From Cunninghamia lanceolata (lineage: Eukaryota; Streptophyta; Pinopsida; Cupressales; Cupressaceae): DNA of 64,000 bases. The stretch is taken from the NCBI GenBank assembly GCA_027924645.1, contig BSBN01000809.1, forward strand, positions 42,314,001-42,378,000, in the 5' to 3' direction. The position numbers were made by a program, and so were the translations under genes. Under the pieces are notes generated by a model that saw only the letters and a list, made by a program, of their open reading frames with translations, was not told the origin of the DNA and did not search any database. Shown in pieces: positions 1-10,665 of this stretch (positions are counted from its first letter, which is position 1; each line of letters opens with the position of its first letter).

Positions 1-1716
1 ATTGGCGCCCAAACATGAATGCAGTAGGTAGGGGAGGAGACAGGAAGAAATCTCGAGCCCTGCGCCACTGTCCGTTGATGTACACCTTCAATCGGGTACC
101 AGATCCGTCCATACCTCTGCAACCTTCGCCATTAATGGCGCACCAACCCGCGGCCTCGGGAAAACGTCAAACTGTGCATCGCAACCATTTCCCGCCAAGA
201 TTCATCGTCATGATATTTGAAAATATGCAGGATATCAATTATCCCACATGCGCCCCGCGGTGACCTTTTCAACACTTTATATACTAGGCCACGAGCATAT
301 ATAATGTCGGTGCTTTTGCTCCTGACGACACTAGTATAAGACTTCATCATCATCCTCCAACAACATGATATCCTGTCGCTTGAAATATCACCCTGACGTC
401 AACATCATATCGCAATATAACCTGCATGATAATCGCCTTCATCGGCACAACCTGATCCATCGGAGGAACATCGTCCTGCTTAGCCGATACCAAAAATCTG
501 GCCGATGAACATCCTGATGACGTCACCGTCATATCCTGCTGACGTCATCAGCATATCTGCCTACTGCGCACCTCCTCATATCCGGATGACGTCATCATCA
601 TGTTTGCAAATATCGGGGGATCTCCACAAGATGATCAGTGTTAGAAATATGACCCCCCCCGGACCTTGATGACGTCATCATCATATTGACATCAGGATGA
701 TATTCGGAAGATAACCGGATATTTGGAAATATCATCCTGATGCACAAATATCATGCTGCACTGTAGCTCCACTATAAGATCGGGGTGATAAATGAATACG
801 CCAGATATTTGAAAAGATCACCCCCCACTAGATAATACACGAAGCCGGCAGGCGGATATCTCCTTGATATCAGCATCATCATGACGCTGGAACAAACATA
901 CATCCGGGTGATATTCAAAATGAAAATATCACCCCCTCCTTCGGAAATAGCATGATGCAGATAGGCAGAGAAATAGATATCACCCCGACATAAGAATGAC
1001 GTCAGCATCATCAGGATGATAAAACAACGAACATGAAGTGATACAAACAACATCAGGATGATATTGACTAAGATCATCCTGACGTTCAAAATATGATGAC
1101 CCCAGTGAATATCGGGTCATACTTAGAACTCTTCAACAACATCATCAGGATGATCATAACCAAGATCACCCGATGATAAAAATATCACCCCGGCGAAATA
1201 TCATGCAGGCAGAAAATATGATGACCCTCGCAAGCAACACGGCGATAACTGAAAATATGATGATGATGATGACGACCCTTAAGAAAAAAAACAAGTTAGG
1301 TCGAACAACTCAGAGAATAACCCCCTCAGAAGATCGGGGTGACATCATCATCATAAAAGGGCAAGGTGATAATTGGAAGATCACCGGATACTTGAAAAAT
1401 CACCCCCGCAAGCAAATCAGGGCACACTGTAGCTCGTCAGTAGGATCAGGATGGTATCCAAACATCACCCGATATTGAAATATGATGATCCTGATGAGAA
1501 ACTGGTCGACAGAAAACATGATGATGCTGACCACCATCGAAGCAAAGATGATGATGATGATCTCCTCCTCAAAGAAAATATGATGCTGCAGCTGAACAAT
1601 GCTGAGGAGGTCCAACACTTAGAACATTTTTAAGGAAGGTGCCTGCATGAAAATTGCTCAAAAACTGTCAGTCAATTCAGGCACTAACACCTTCAATGTG
1701 GGTGAGTGAAGGAGAA
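1..1716 (+). mobile_element. Internal region of a probable non-autonomous LTR element
   Basis: This stretch has no coherent long reading frame; its short ORFs overlap in several frames and look incidental. Position 3 starts TGGCGCCCAAAC, which resembles a primer binding site for tRNA-Lys. The far end has a purine-rich tract (1700-1716) directly before an LTR-like sequence starting TGTTAGTG. If both readings are right, the 5' LTR ended just outside the window and the internal domain is about 1.7 kb of non-coding, ATGATG- and GACGTC-rich DNA, as in LARD or TRIM-type elements. The first 250 bases are more GC-rich than the rest and have no assigned function. The element assignment is inference. 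Confidence 0.35.
394..1004. promoter_or_regulatory. Cluster of six TGACGTCA palindromes (CRE/C-box type bZIP sites)
   Basis: The exact 8-bp palindrome TGACGTCA occurs at 394-401, 518-525, 540-547, 587-594, 670-677 and 997-1004. Many are embedded in longer near-palindromes of the form GATGACGTCATC, among abundant ATGATG/CATCAT and AGGATGAT repeats. TGACGTCA is an established core for plant bZIP (TGA and related) factors. Whether any factor binds here is not known; the motif may simply be part of a degenerate tandem repeat. Confidence 0.5.
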
Positions 1717-2490
1717 TGTTAGTGGTATACATAAGTTTTCAGCCTATTAACAAGACAATGAAAGGCCAATCTCTTAAGGTTTAGCTTCATTCTCAAAGTC
1801 CTAAGGTTGCCTTTTCAACATATCATTTAATCACTCTTGCTTCATATTCCTTAATTATAATGAATGTCTTATGACATTAAGGGGAATTTGAACCTAGAAA
1901 ACACTCTTATAAGTGCTCTTCATTATGCCCCACATTCATTTCACATGTTTATATAACATCAAAACTTTGTGCAGTACTAAATTCTCCAAATTCAAATCAA
2001 TGCTTGGCCATTGAGGGAGAGTGTGCATGCCAATGGCACCTCTAGATGTAAGACCTAAGGCATAAAATAAGACCTTAGGCATTTTAATGCTTTGGTATGT
2101 AAGGAGTTGCCATTGAGGGGGAGAGAGCATGTCTAACAATGGCAACTCTATGTAAGACCTAAAAGGCAAAAAGTAAGACTTCTAGGCATTATAAATGGCT
2201 AACTCCTTGCATTATATGTAAGCCCTATGGGCATATTGAAAATTCTTCTCTCTATAAAACTTCCACGTGTAAAAGCATTGTACTATACAAGACCTATGGG
2301 CACTATGTAATGAACTTGGGGGGGGGGTTGGTTTGAGGAGTTCCAGACTCCAACAAAAACATTGTAAGACCTTGCTTAATCATCGTTTTTTTAAACACTG
2401 AGATTATAAATTGTAACAAGATGACTTTCATGTAGTCCGGAAATATGCTCTTCATTTTGGCATATATTTGTGTTCCTGTTATCACTATCA
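1717..2490 (+). mobile_element. LTR (3' LTR or solo LTR), non-Gypsy-like ends
   Basis: A purine tract (GGGTGAGTGAAGGAGAA, 1700-1716) precedes TGTTAGTG, and the 774-bp segment ends CACTATCA, giving near-perfect 8-bp inverted termini. It holds internally repeated blocks around 'taagacctaaggcat' and a TATA-like CTCTCTATAAAAC near 2250, as expected for an LTR promoter. The flanks GAGAA (1712-1716) and AAGAA (2491-2495) differ by one base, so a solo LTR with a decayed 5-bp duplication is an alternative to a 3' LTR. Confidence 0.45.
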
Positions 2491-2516
2491 AAGAAGACCT
2501 ACGTTACTAGGGTACT

Positions 2517-4005
2517 TGTAATATCCCAACCCCTTATGGTTTTCTATGATTTAGTTGAACCTGTTGCGTTTTGGTGTATTTTGCATTTGACATAACACAT
2601 GCATGTGTATATATATTCGAAAATAATAGGAAATAGAAATACCCAGTTGCTTCTATTGAATGGAAATGCATTATACTTTAATAATAAACCATACCCATGA
2701 TAGAAATACGCAGGGAATGTCAAAGATTCAACATACCCATTAGCTGTTATAGGAAATACAGTCTGTATCAGCAACTCAGAAATTGTAAACACCTTCCAAT
2801 CTCTTCAAACTCATGTAAATTACAATAAAAAGCAAAATACAGCAATGTTTAGGATCTGGACACCACTTATGAAGGCTCAAAACCCCCATATGATAGACTC
2901 TATGCTGGCCCACGTCCCTCTTCAAGCTGGTACAGCCCTATCAGCAGTATAGAAATGTCTTAAAATCACTTCAAACACAAAATCTCTGCTCCCCAAAGGT
3001 CTGAAACTGCTGCACAACTCCCACGCCTCAAATAGGATGAAGGAACAATGAAGAATGCCCCACAAAAAACACCAAACTCACTGTGGAAGGTACGGCCTGT
3101 AGCTGAGGCTGTACGGCTGGTCTAGAGGCCAAAAACCACCTCAAAACAAACACAAAATCCAGTCTATGATCTGCAATACATTTTCTAACATCCACTGTTT
3201 ATTATCATATCAAAACCCTTGAAACGTATCAAATAAAACCTCTCCGCGACAAGCTGATTATTTGCAAATGAAGCTCCGTGTGATCTCTGGAATAAGACCA
3301 CTTAAACAACACCCTAGAAGTGTTTCTCAACCCCGCAGGTGCTCCAAATGATGAAGGTTTTCATCTTCAAAGTCTGCTGGTTCGAAACCCTTGGCTCAAC
3401 CAAGAACAAAGCTCAAACAGAGAAAATATGCAATAGTGAATGAGGAAAAAAGGCTTCAACTTTCACTTTTATTCCTCTCTCCTTTTCCAACGCCACTTTT
3501 TGGGATTTTAATATTTTAATAACATCTCTTTTTTTCTTGGGCACCCAACTCATAAAGTGGTGACTTTATTCACTTTAATTTTCTTTAAGTCGTCAATAAA
3601 TAATAAAGTCACTTTATTAAAGACACATTAAGTTATATCTTTAATTTAACTTAAATGTATCTATTAATAAATATTATTTCAAACGGTCTCCACAAGTGTT
3701 CTGTATTACCGCCGAGCGAGCCAATGGAGCAATGACAATTTCAAAGACCATTGCACCGACTCGCTCTGAGTCCCGTGAGCCTCTGCTAAAAATAGTAAGT
3801 TTGGCCTAATGGTCCAAACTTGCTCCAGAAAGTGTCAGATGATATATCCCGCCAAATGGAGTCCAATTCATCACTTCGTGTATGTTGATTGAGCCTCGAT
3901 GAACCACAAATCCATGGGTCCCCTCACCACCTTTGCTAGCCTACAGGAACTCGTGTAGTAGACTACCCTGATGCAAAAGTGCTAGCCTAGGAAGGGGACA
4001 TTATA
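2517..4005 (-). mobile_element. 3' LTR of Gypsy-1
   Basis: The plus strand begins TGTAATATCCC at 2517 and ends GGGGACATTATA at 4005, near-perfect inverted termini. The first 1.05 kb is highly similar to 18989-20066, the other LTR. Just outside, on the sense (minus) strand, lies the polypurine tract TTTTTGGGAGGGCAGAC (about 4006-4022), preceded by the 'tgcttgtgggcaagcaat' sequence typical upstream of 3' LTRs in this family. About 400 bp (roughly 3600-4005) has no counterpart at the right LTR because that copy is truncated. Confidence 0.8.
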
Positions 4006-4027
4006 GTCTGCCCTCCCAAAAATTGCT

Positions 4028-4592
4028 TGCCCACAAGCAATTTAAACTCTAGATGCTATAAGATCTGCTTATTCTCCCAAGTTGCATCCTCTACCAGTAA
4101 ATTCTTCCACTTCACCAGATACTCCCTGATAATCCTCTTCTGCAAGGTGTGCTCTCTAGTGTCAATAATAACCTCAGGGATAAGAATCAACTTCCCCTCC
4201 TCATCCAAAGGGGGTAACTTAGTGGAAGGTATCACATTGTGTCCCAATGCCTTCTTGAGGCGAGACGCGTGGAAAACATTATGCACTCTGCTTCTCGCCG
4301 GTAACTCTAACTCATAAGCCACTTCTCCTATTCTCCTGGATACCCTGAAAGGTCCATAAGATCGTGGCTTAAGTTTCTCTGTGCCACTCTTTTTGATAGT
4401 GGATTGTCTGTAAGGCTGCAGCATTAAGTAAACCATGTCACCCACCTCAAAAAAGTGCTCAACTCTGTGTTGATCTGCATAGTCTTTCTGTTGATTCTGC
4501 GCCTTCTGGATCTTCTTCTTCAAGGACTTCATGATGTCCTGACTCTCCTGTAGTAAGTCCTTAGCCTTACGCACTCTACTATCCTTAGTCAT
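4028..4592 (-). pseudogene. Integrase C-terminal region with chromodomain-like tail (Gypsy-1)
   Basis: The minus-strand frame opens with DSRVRKAKDLLQESQDIM, the conserved segment following the integrase core in plant Gypsy elements. It continues through the GPF/Y-type region (KLKPRSYGPFRVSRRIGEV) and ends with a chromodomain-like stretch (RIIREYLVKWKNLLVEDATW). The integrase core normally upstream is missing: at 4592/4593 the sequence jumps into the interior of an LTR (LTR-C). The frame is open for 178 codons. In the family this part helps target integration to chromatin; here it is an isolated exon-like remnant next to its 3' LTR. Confidence 0.85.
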
Positions 4593-4805
4593 ACTTAAGT
4601 CTTATGAAATCGGCCTTGTAATTATGTTCATCTTATAATATTTAATTTATATTATTTAATGTAATATATTCAATTTATAGTATTTAATTTAAGTATATTC
4701 AATTTATGCTTTATAGTAATAGATTCTAATGTCATTCATATCTTTAATTTGAATGAATAATACATAATCAATTCAATTATAAATTATTAATATAAGGGCA
4801 TGACA
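4593..4805 (+). mobile_element. Truncated LTR-C (third copy, right end only)
   Basis: This matches the right end of the complete LTR-C copies at about 9667-9879 and 14608-14821. It ends with GGCATGACA, followed by CGGTT, the same flank seen in the full copies. The left junction at 4592/4593 lies beside TTAGTCATACTTAAG, which closely resembles the LTR-C sequence TTAAGTCATACTTAAG. This suggests a microhomology-mediated deletion removed the rest of LTR-C and the integrase core. Confidence 0.75.
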
Positions 4806-5512
4806 CGGTTATTGAGGTCTCACTGACTGAGGAAATGTTTAAGGCTGTTGTGATCTATGTTCACCACAAATTTGCTGCCCACTAGGTATTGCCAAAATTT
4901 AGCCAAATCATGCATTATAGGGACGCTCTCTCCAAAATACTCAGTACCTCCTCAATGTGTTGGAGGTGCTCCTCCCAAGTCTTGCTGAAGATCAAGATGT
5001 CATCAAAAAATATGAGGACAAACTTCCTCAACTGCTCCTTGAAGACCTTGTTCATACAGGACTGAAAAGTAGCTGGAGCATTGGTTAGACCGAAAGGCAT
5101 AACCAAAAACTCGAAATGCCCATAATGACATTGAAAAGTTGTCTTCTCCACATCCTCCTATCTAACCCGAATCTGATGGTAGCCAGATCTCAAGTCGATC
5201 TTGGAGAAGTAACATGCCCCATGCAGCTCATCTATCTGTGGAATGGGGTACTTGTTCTTTATTGTTTTCTTGTTGAGAGCCCTGTAGTCTATACACATCC
5301 TCAACGTGCCATCTCTTTTTTTAACCAAAACAACTGCAGAGGAAAAAGGTCTCTTGCTAGGTCTAATGTGCCCCATCTCGAGAAGCTCCTTGATTGTCTT
5401 CGCTATCTCATCCTTTAGTCTTTTTGGATGTTGGTAGGGAGTAATGATAACTGGCTTAGCTCTCTCCTCCAGCTCAATAACATGCACTATGCCTCTATCA
5501 GGAGTCCTTAGC
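4806..5512 (-). pseudogene. RT/RNase H fragment, pol copy 1 (leftmost)
   Basis: In sense order it has the RT N-terminal part ([18 protein letters not shown], then [27 protein letters not shown]), the palm motifs [20 protein letters not shown] and FFDDILIFS, then an abrupt jump after 'LSILER' to an RNase H piece ([34 protein letters not shown]). The RT thumb/connection and the first part of RNase H are therefore deleted, and the same deletion is present in all three pol copies. The upstream end is fused at about 5512 to integrase codons (see 5513-5569). RT would copy the element RNA into DNA; this copy cannot. Confidence 0.85.
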
Positions 5513-5569
5513 CTTACACACTCTACTATCCCCGAATAACATATCCAGGAAGTTGGGAGCCTCATACCC
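5513..5569 (-). pseudogene. Integrase piece fused upstream of RT (tandem-duplication junction)
   Basis: Minus-strand codons read [20 protein letters not shown], the integrase segment normally just upstream of the C-terminal part. Here it runs straight into the RT start ([12 protein letters not shown]) instead of the rest of integrase. The junction near 'aaggactcctgatagagg' is shared by copies 1 and 2 but not by copy 3, where RT is preceded by protease. It marks the head-to-tail joint of the duplicated pol unit. Confidence 0.8.
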
Positions 5570-7363
5570 TGTAATATCCCGATATTGAGGCTTTGTTTAA
5601 ATTAAAGATTTAAACATCGTGATAGAAGACGATGAAGTTGCTCGAATGATAGAGATAATTATGTTATTATATTTTAATTTAATTAGAATATAATACATTT
5701 ATTTTTATTAACTAAATATATTATTATATTTAGTAAATAACAAATACAAAGATAATTATAAAGATTAACAATTTATATATTATTATATTATATAAATGGT
5801 AAATATAAATATTAATACAAAATATTATAAATTGAATATACTTAAATTAAATATTATATATTCAATTATACTTTATATATTACATATCAAATATATTATA
5901 CTTAAATATTATAAATTAAATATATATTTAAATTAATATTAGATGTCAAGGCCGATCCTTTTGGGATGGCCGACCTCAAGGAAGCGCCCCACATAAAACA
6001 AATAGCTGACATAAATAATACGATTATAAAAGGCTGTGATTGTATTTTAAAAAGGCAGCATATATATATAAGGGGATCAAAAACATATCGATTTACTTTA
6101 ATTACAATAGGCAACGATTAATACTCCAGGCAGCAATCAAATGTATTATCTTTGTTAACAATTACTAAAAGGGTATGATCTCCCTAAGGGTGCTATTTCC
6201 TTATGAAGAAACACATCTATTCACAATAGAAGCATCCATTGAATAATATAAAAGGTGAAAGATTATGAATTTAGAAGGGGGATATTAGTCTAAAAAAGGC
6301 AGCCTGGAATAGGATATGAGAGGCAGCGTTGGATCTAAAGGAAACCTTCTAGTGAAAAAAAGAAGAGATATAAACATATATATTTTCAGAATTAAAGAAG
6401 TTCACTTGACAGCAGATTTAAATATAAGGAACAAGGTAAGTTCTGAGGTTTATAGCAGAAAAGAAGAATATTCCACAGTTAGATTACTAGGAACAGATTT
6501 TAAGGAAAGGATACAGCAGCACAGTGAAAGGAATTATAAGGAGTTCTAAAGGGCAAGAGCTACCAGGTATAATGCATCTAATCTTGTGACTATTAAGATA
6601 AATATTAAATACATAGAATTGAAAGATTATGATTATATATATATGCACTGTGTACTTGCTATAAAATATATATAGGAAAACATCAATAGATTATACCCAC
6701 AACACATTAAGTAATGGTATGTTCAAACTCATCACCTATTTGCTTCTATTGTCTTCAACCTGTGAGTGAGTGGCGTGGTTTTTTTAGGGAGAGGCAGCGT
6801 AATTCCAGCCATTGAGTTGGTTTAGCACACCCTAGACAAGTAATTCCCCATCCATGGTTGAGGAATAGAAAGGAAGTAAGTATTGAGTCTTGAACAACGC
6901 CAATAGAGAATGTGCTATGAATAAATGTGATCATTTATCGAAGTATGTTCATGTTAATACTTAATCATTTCTATTGCCTCCAACCTGTAAGTGAGTGGCA
7001 TGGTTTTGTTAGGGAGAGGCGGAGTAATTCCAGCGATCGAGTTGGTTTAGCGTGCCCTCAACAAGTAATTCCCCATCCATGGTTGAGGAATAGGAAGGAA
7101 GTAAGGATTAAGACTTAAAAATAGTCGATATTGAATAGTGTTATGAATTGAACTAAATGTGGATTATGCTATGATGATTTGATCCCATTGTTTATGTTAT
7201 GTAGTATTGTCCACTATTATAGATGAGTTTAATATGAAAGAATGATGGTATGAACTGAATGTTATCTTAGTTTATTGTTCTTTAATATGTCTAATGTCCC
7301 TTTGTAGTGATATTATTGTGTGCAATTTAAGAAATTAGGAATATCCTATAAGGGGACATTACA
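5570..7363 (+). mobile_element. Solo LTR-B inserted in integrase (copy 1)
   Basis: It starts TGTAATATCCC, ends GGGGACATTACA and is flanked on both sides by TACCC (5565-5569 and 7364-7368), a perfect 5-bp target-site duplication. Removing the LTR and one TACCC restores the integrase frame PFMALYG/YEAPNF exactly. The body is very AT-rich at 5600-5960. Near the right end, at 6770-7090, it has a degenerate tandem minisatellite built on 'ggagaggcgg(a)gtaattccagc' and 'gacaagtaattccccatcc'. The same LTR family forms the solo LTR at 40175-42234. Confidence 0.9.
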
Positions 7364-8318
7364 TACCCGTAGAGAGCCATAAAAGGTGAAATCTAAATGG
7401 ACATGTGGTAAGTAGTGTTATAACAGTACTCCCCAAGATGCAACCACTTAACCCATGCCTTTTGCTACCCTACAATGTAATTGCAGAGGTATCCCTCCAC
7501 CCACTTGTTGACGATTTCTGTCTGCCCATCTATCTATGGGTGATAGCTAGTGTTGGTAGTCAGTTCAGTCCCACTCAATCTGAAGAGCTCTTGCCAGAAG
7601 TGACTCATGAACTTACTGTATTTGTCATTGACTATGCTTTTTAGCAGCCCATGTAACCTAAATACCTCTCTAAAAAACAGATCTGCAATCTGTGTTGCTG
7701 AAAATATGGCTGAAATCACAAAGAAATGGGCAAATTTTGTCAACCTATCAACCACAACATAGATACAGTCCCTGGCTTGGGCCTTGGCCAAGCCTGTGAT
7801 GAAGTCCATAGAAATACATTCCCATTTCTGATTAGGAATGGGTAGGGTCTGTAATAAACCAGCTGGAAATGAATGCTCCTGTTTATTCTACTGGCAAGTG
7901 AGGCACTCTCTAACATATTGCAATACTTCTATTTTGAGCGCTTTCCATGCAAACTATTCCCGGATTTGTCTATATGTCTTGAAGTATCTCAGGTGACCAG
8001 TTGTAGGAACATCATGAAAGGCTCTCATAACTTTCTTCTTCATCCCCAATCCTGGTACCAATAAGATCCTTCCCATGTAAATGATTAAATCATTTACAAC
8101 TGTATACCTACTATCTTGAATAGTACCATCAACTATCCTTGTGGCCCACTTGTCCTTAGCATATTCGGCTGATTTCCACTCTCTCCAATCAGCTGTAATC
8201 TCACCTAAAGAGCACAAGTGAGGTCTCCGTGAGAGTGCATCATTTACTACATTCTTCTTCTCTTTGACATAGACTATGTCAGTCGTAGGCTTGCAACTTG
8301 CTATCCCACTTCTACTAT
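7364..8318 (-). pseudogene. Integrase core and RNase H end, pol copy 1
   Basis: Sense order is the RNase H end (DIVYVKEKKNVV, then ALSRRPHLCSLGEITADW), linker, an integrase zinc-finger-like start (GHLRYFKTYRQIRE), the catalytic core (MDFITGLAKAQARDCIYVVV, LTKFAHFF, FFREVFRLHGL, TELTTNTSYHP) and the region before LTR-B. The first catalytic Asp (MDF) is present. The second core motif reads VNDKYSKF rather than the usual SDRDxRF, so the site is degraded. Frame breaks lie around the TYRQIRE/core boundary and at the RNase H tyrosine region. Integrase joins element DNA to the chromosome; this copy is inactive. Confidence 0.85.
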
Positions 8319-8323
8319 CGGTC

Positions 8324-9879
8324 TGGAAGGTCCCCTTTTGGGATTACCCTAAATCTTGCCCTAGAATCACAAGTTAGGGTTACAAATTAACAATGAAATG
8401 TTGTAAGCAAGATAAATCCTGGTTTATGTAATGTCCCTAATAAGAATTATAATAATTTTATCCTAAACTATCAACATCCCAAACAAACAATGGATTTAGA
8501 GGATATCTTGGCCTAATTTAATCCCTGCAAACAAGTTAGAGATGAATTACAATAATAACTTATCAAATAGAGTATCATGATTAAACATCAGTAAGTCTAT
8601 AGAGAATTAATTAACTCAATTATTAAACCTTATCTTGGGATGCTCAACCATAGGAGAACATGGAAGAGAGTGACTCGATGGGGTGTCTTAGCCTCTCTAG
8701 GCCCAAAGGCAATACCCTTTGTATCAAAGGTAGTACCCCTTTGGCCTCATGTGGCCCATATCATTCATATGAGGTGATCTACCTAGTGAGGATTCTAATT
8801 TATCCGTTATCCCCTCATCTTGCCATCTTTCCCCATGATTGGTCTCCTTATATCGCTATACCATGATAGGGGAGTGAGGTTTCAAAAGGGTGTCCTGGTA
8901 GCCCAACTCTCCTAGGCCCAAAGGTAGTATACCCTTTGGACTAAAAGGCAGTACCTCTTTGGTCCATGTGGGTTCATCTTGTCCCCTCCTGGGTGGCGTA
9001 CCTAGAAGAGGGCCCCGTCACCGTAGCCTTTTTGCAATTTTCCCTCCTCCCATCATGGTAAAGATATGTGCATAATAAACTGATCAGTTTCATATTTGCA
9101 AATAATCATATCAGCAATACATAATTTATGAATATGCTACCATATGATAATAACAAGCATAACCTTTAACCATATTTAAATTATACATTGTACTCCTATA
9201 TGAGTATCCTACCACAAATAGATTATTGGACCATTCCTCAATTTAATGCCTTTTCTATATATCTTGATTGGCAGATCTGTATTATGTTTTCTCCTCTTGA
9301 TTTGTTGTTTATACTTCATCATATATAATGAGAAATATGTATTTAATTTCACAATATATAAATATATTCTAAACTCATAAGAATATATATTATTCCTTGC
9401 CTCTCTCTCAAACATACCTTTTTCTCTTTATAGGCTTCCTAAAGGTCTTAAGGGATACACCCCTTCCAATGGTCGTAGCCTGTATGTGGATCACTGTCTT
9501 TTGAATCAGTTTGCAAAGCTTATAATTAATAGTGATCGCCTTAACTAAGGCGCTCCTTTTGTATGAAGGTTGGCCATCCATCAACTAACTTATGGTAATC
9601 GTTGTTATGTAAATCGCAGCATACAGATCGCTGCCTATATTGTATGGAGCGCATGACTTAAGTCATACTTAAGTCTTATGAAATCGGCCTTGTAATTATG
9701 TTCATCTTATAATATTTAATTTATATTATTTAATGTAATATATTCAATTTATAGTATTTAATTTAAGTATATTCAATTTATGCTTTATAGTAATAGATTC
9801 TAATGTCATTCATATCTTTAATTTGAATGAATAATACATAATCAATTCAATTATAAATTATTAATATAACGGCATGACA
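8324..9879 (+). mobile_element. LTR-C inserted in RNase H, itself composite (copy 1)
   Basis: Left flank CGGTC (8319-8323) and right flank CGGTT (9880-9884) form a 4/5 target-site duplication; excising the segment rejoins RNase H codons DLNNR and the following KWDSKLQAYD. The left end reads TGGAAGGTCCCC (TGTAAGGTCCCC in the second copy) and the right end GGCATGACA. A second LTR-like start, TGTAATGTCCC, lies at 8427 and begins a family also seen at 58136 and 63494. So 8427 to about 9660 is probably another LTR nested in LTR-C. The inner right boundary near a 14-bp palindrome ATGACTTAAGTCAT (about 9654-9667) is unresolved. Confidence 0.75.
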
Positions 9880-9884
9880 CGGTT

Positions 9885-10580
9885 ATTGAGGTCTCGCTGA
9901 CTGAGGAAATGTTTAAGGCTGTTGTGATCTGTTTTCACCACAAATTTGCTGCCCACTAGGTATTGCCAAAATTTAGCCAAAGCATGCATTATAGGGACTC
10001 TCTCTCCAAAATACTCAGTACCTCCTCAATGTGTTGGAGGTGCTCCTCCCCAGTCTTGCTGAAGATCAAGATGTCATCAAAAAATATGAGGACAAACTTC
10101 CTCAACTGCTCCTTGAAGACTTTGTTCATACAGGACTGAAAAGTAGCTGGAGCATTGGTTAGACCGAAAGGCATAACCAAAAACTCGAAATGCCCATAAT
10201 GACATCGAAAAGTTGTCTTCTCCACATCCTCCTCTCTAACCCGAATCTGATGGTAGCCAGATCTCAAGTCGATCTTGGAGAAGTAACATGCCCCATGCAG
10301 CTCATCTATCCATGGAATGGGGTACTTGTTCTTTATTGTTTTCTTGTTGAGAGCCCTGTAGTCTATACACATCCTCAACGTGCCATCTTTTTTTTTGACC
10401 AAAACAACTGCAGAGGAAAAAGGGCTCTTGCTAGGTCTAATGTGCCCCATCTCGAGAAGCTCCTTGATTGTCTTCGCTATCTCATCCTTTAGTCTTTTTG
10501 GATGTTGGTAGGGAGTAATGATAACTGGCTTAGCTCTCTCCTCAGCTCAATCACATGTTCTATGCCTCTATTAGGAGTCC
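9885..10580 (-). pseudogene. RT/RNase H fragment, pol copy 2
   Basis: Same layout as copy 1. It opens with RNase H codons around DHNSLKHFLSQRDLNN, has the shared internal deletion, and an open RT segment of 153 codons containing [43 protein letters not shown] and the FFDDILIFS catalytic loop. A small deletion at about 10540 ('ctcctcagctcaatcacatg') shifts the frame near the RT start compared with copies 1 and 3. The upstream side again runs into integrase codons. Confidence 0.85.
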
Positions 10581-10584
10581 TTAG

Positions 10585-10660
10585 CCTTACGCACTCTACT
10601 ATCCCCGAATAACGCACTCTACTATCCCCGAATAACATATCCAGGAAGTTGGGAGCCTCA
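10585..10660 (-). pseudogene. Integrase junction piece, copy 2, with 23-bp duplication
   Basis: This corresponds to 5513-5569 ([15 protein letters not shown]) but contains a direct duplication of the 23-bp block starting 'cgcactctactatccccgaa', so the codons for LFGDSRV are repeated out of frame. It confirms that copies 1 and 2 share the same integrase-RT fusion and that copy 2 later acquired its own slippage event. Confidence 0.75.
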
Positions 10661-10665
10661 TACCC

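Noticed and set aside
15..532. ORFs of 60-82 codons at the left edge
   Set aside because: They overlap on both strands with no recognisable domain and no support from splice or start context.
8427..9660. Precise boundaries of the inner LTR inside LTR-C
   Set aside because: The start TGTAATGTCCC is clear but no 5-bp duplication could be matched at the right end, so only the outer boundaries are annotated with confidence.
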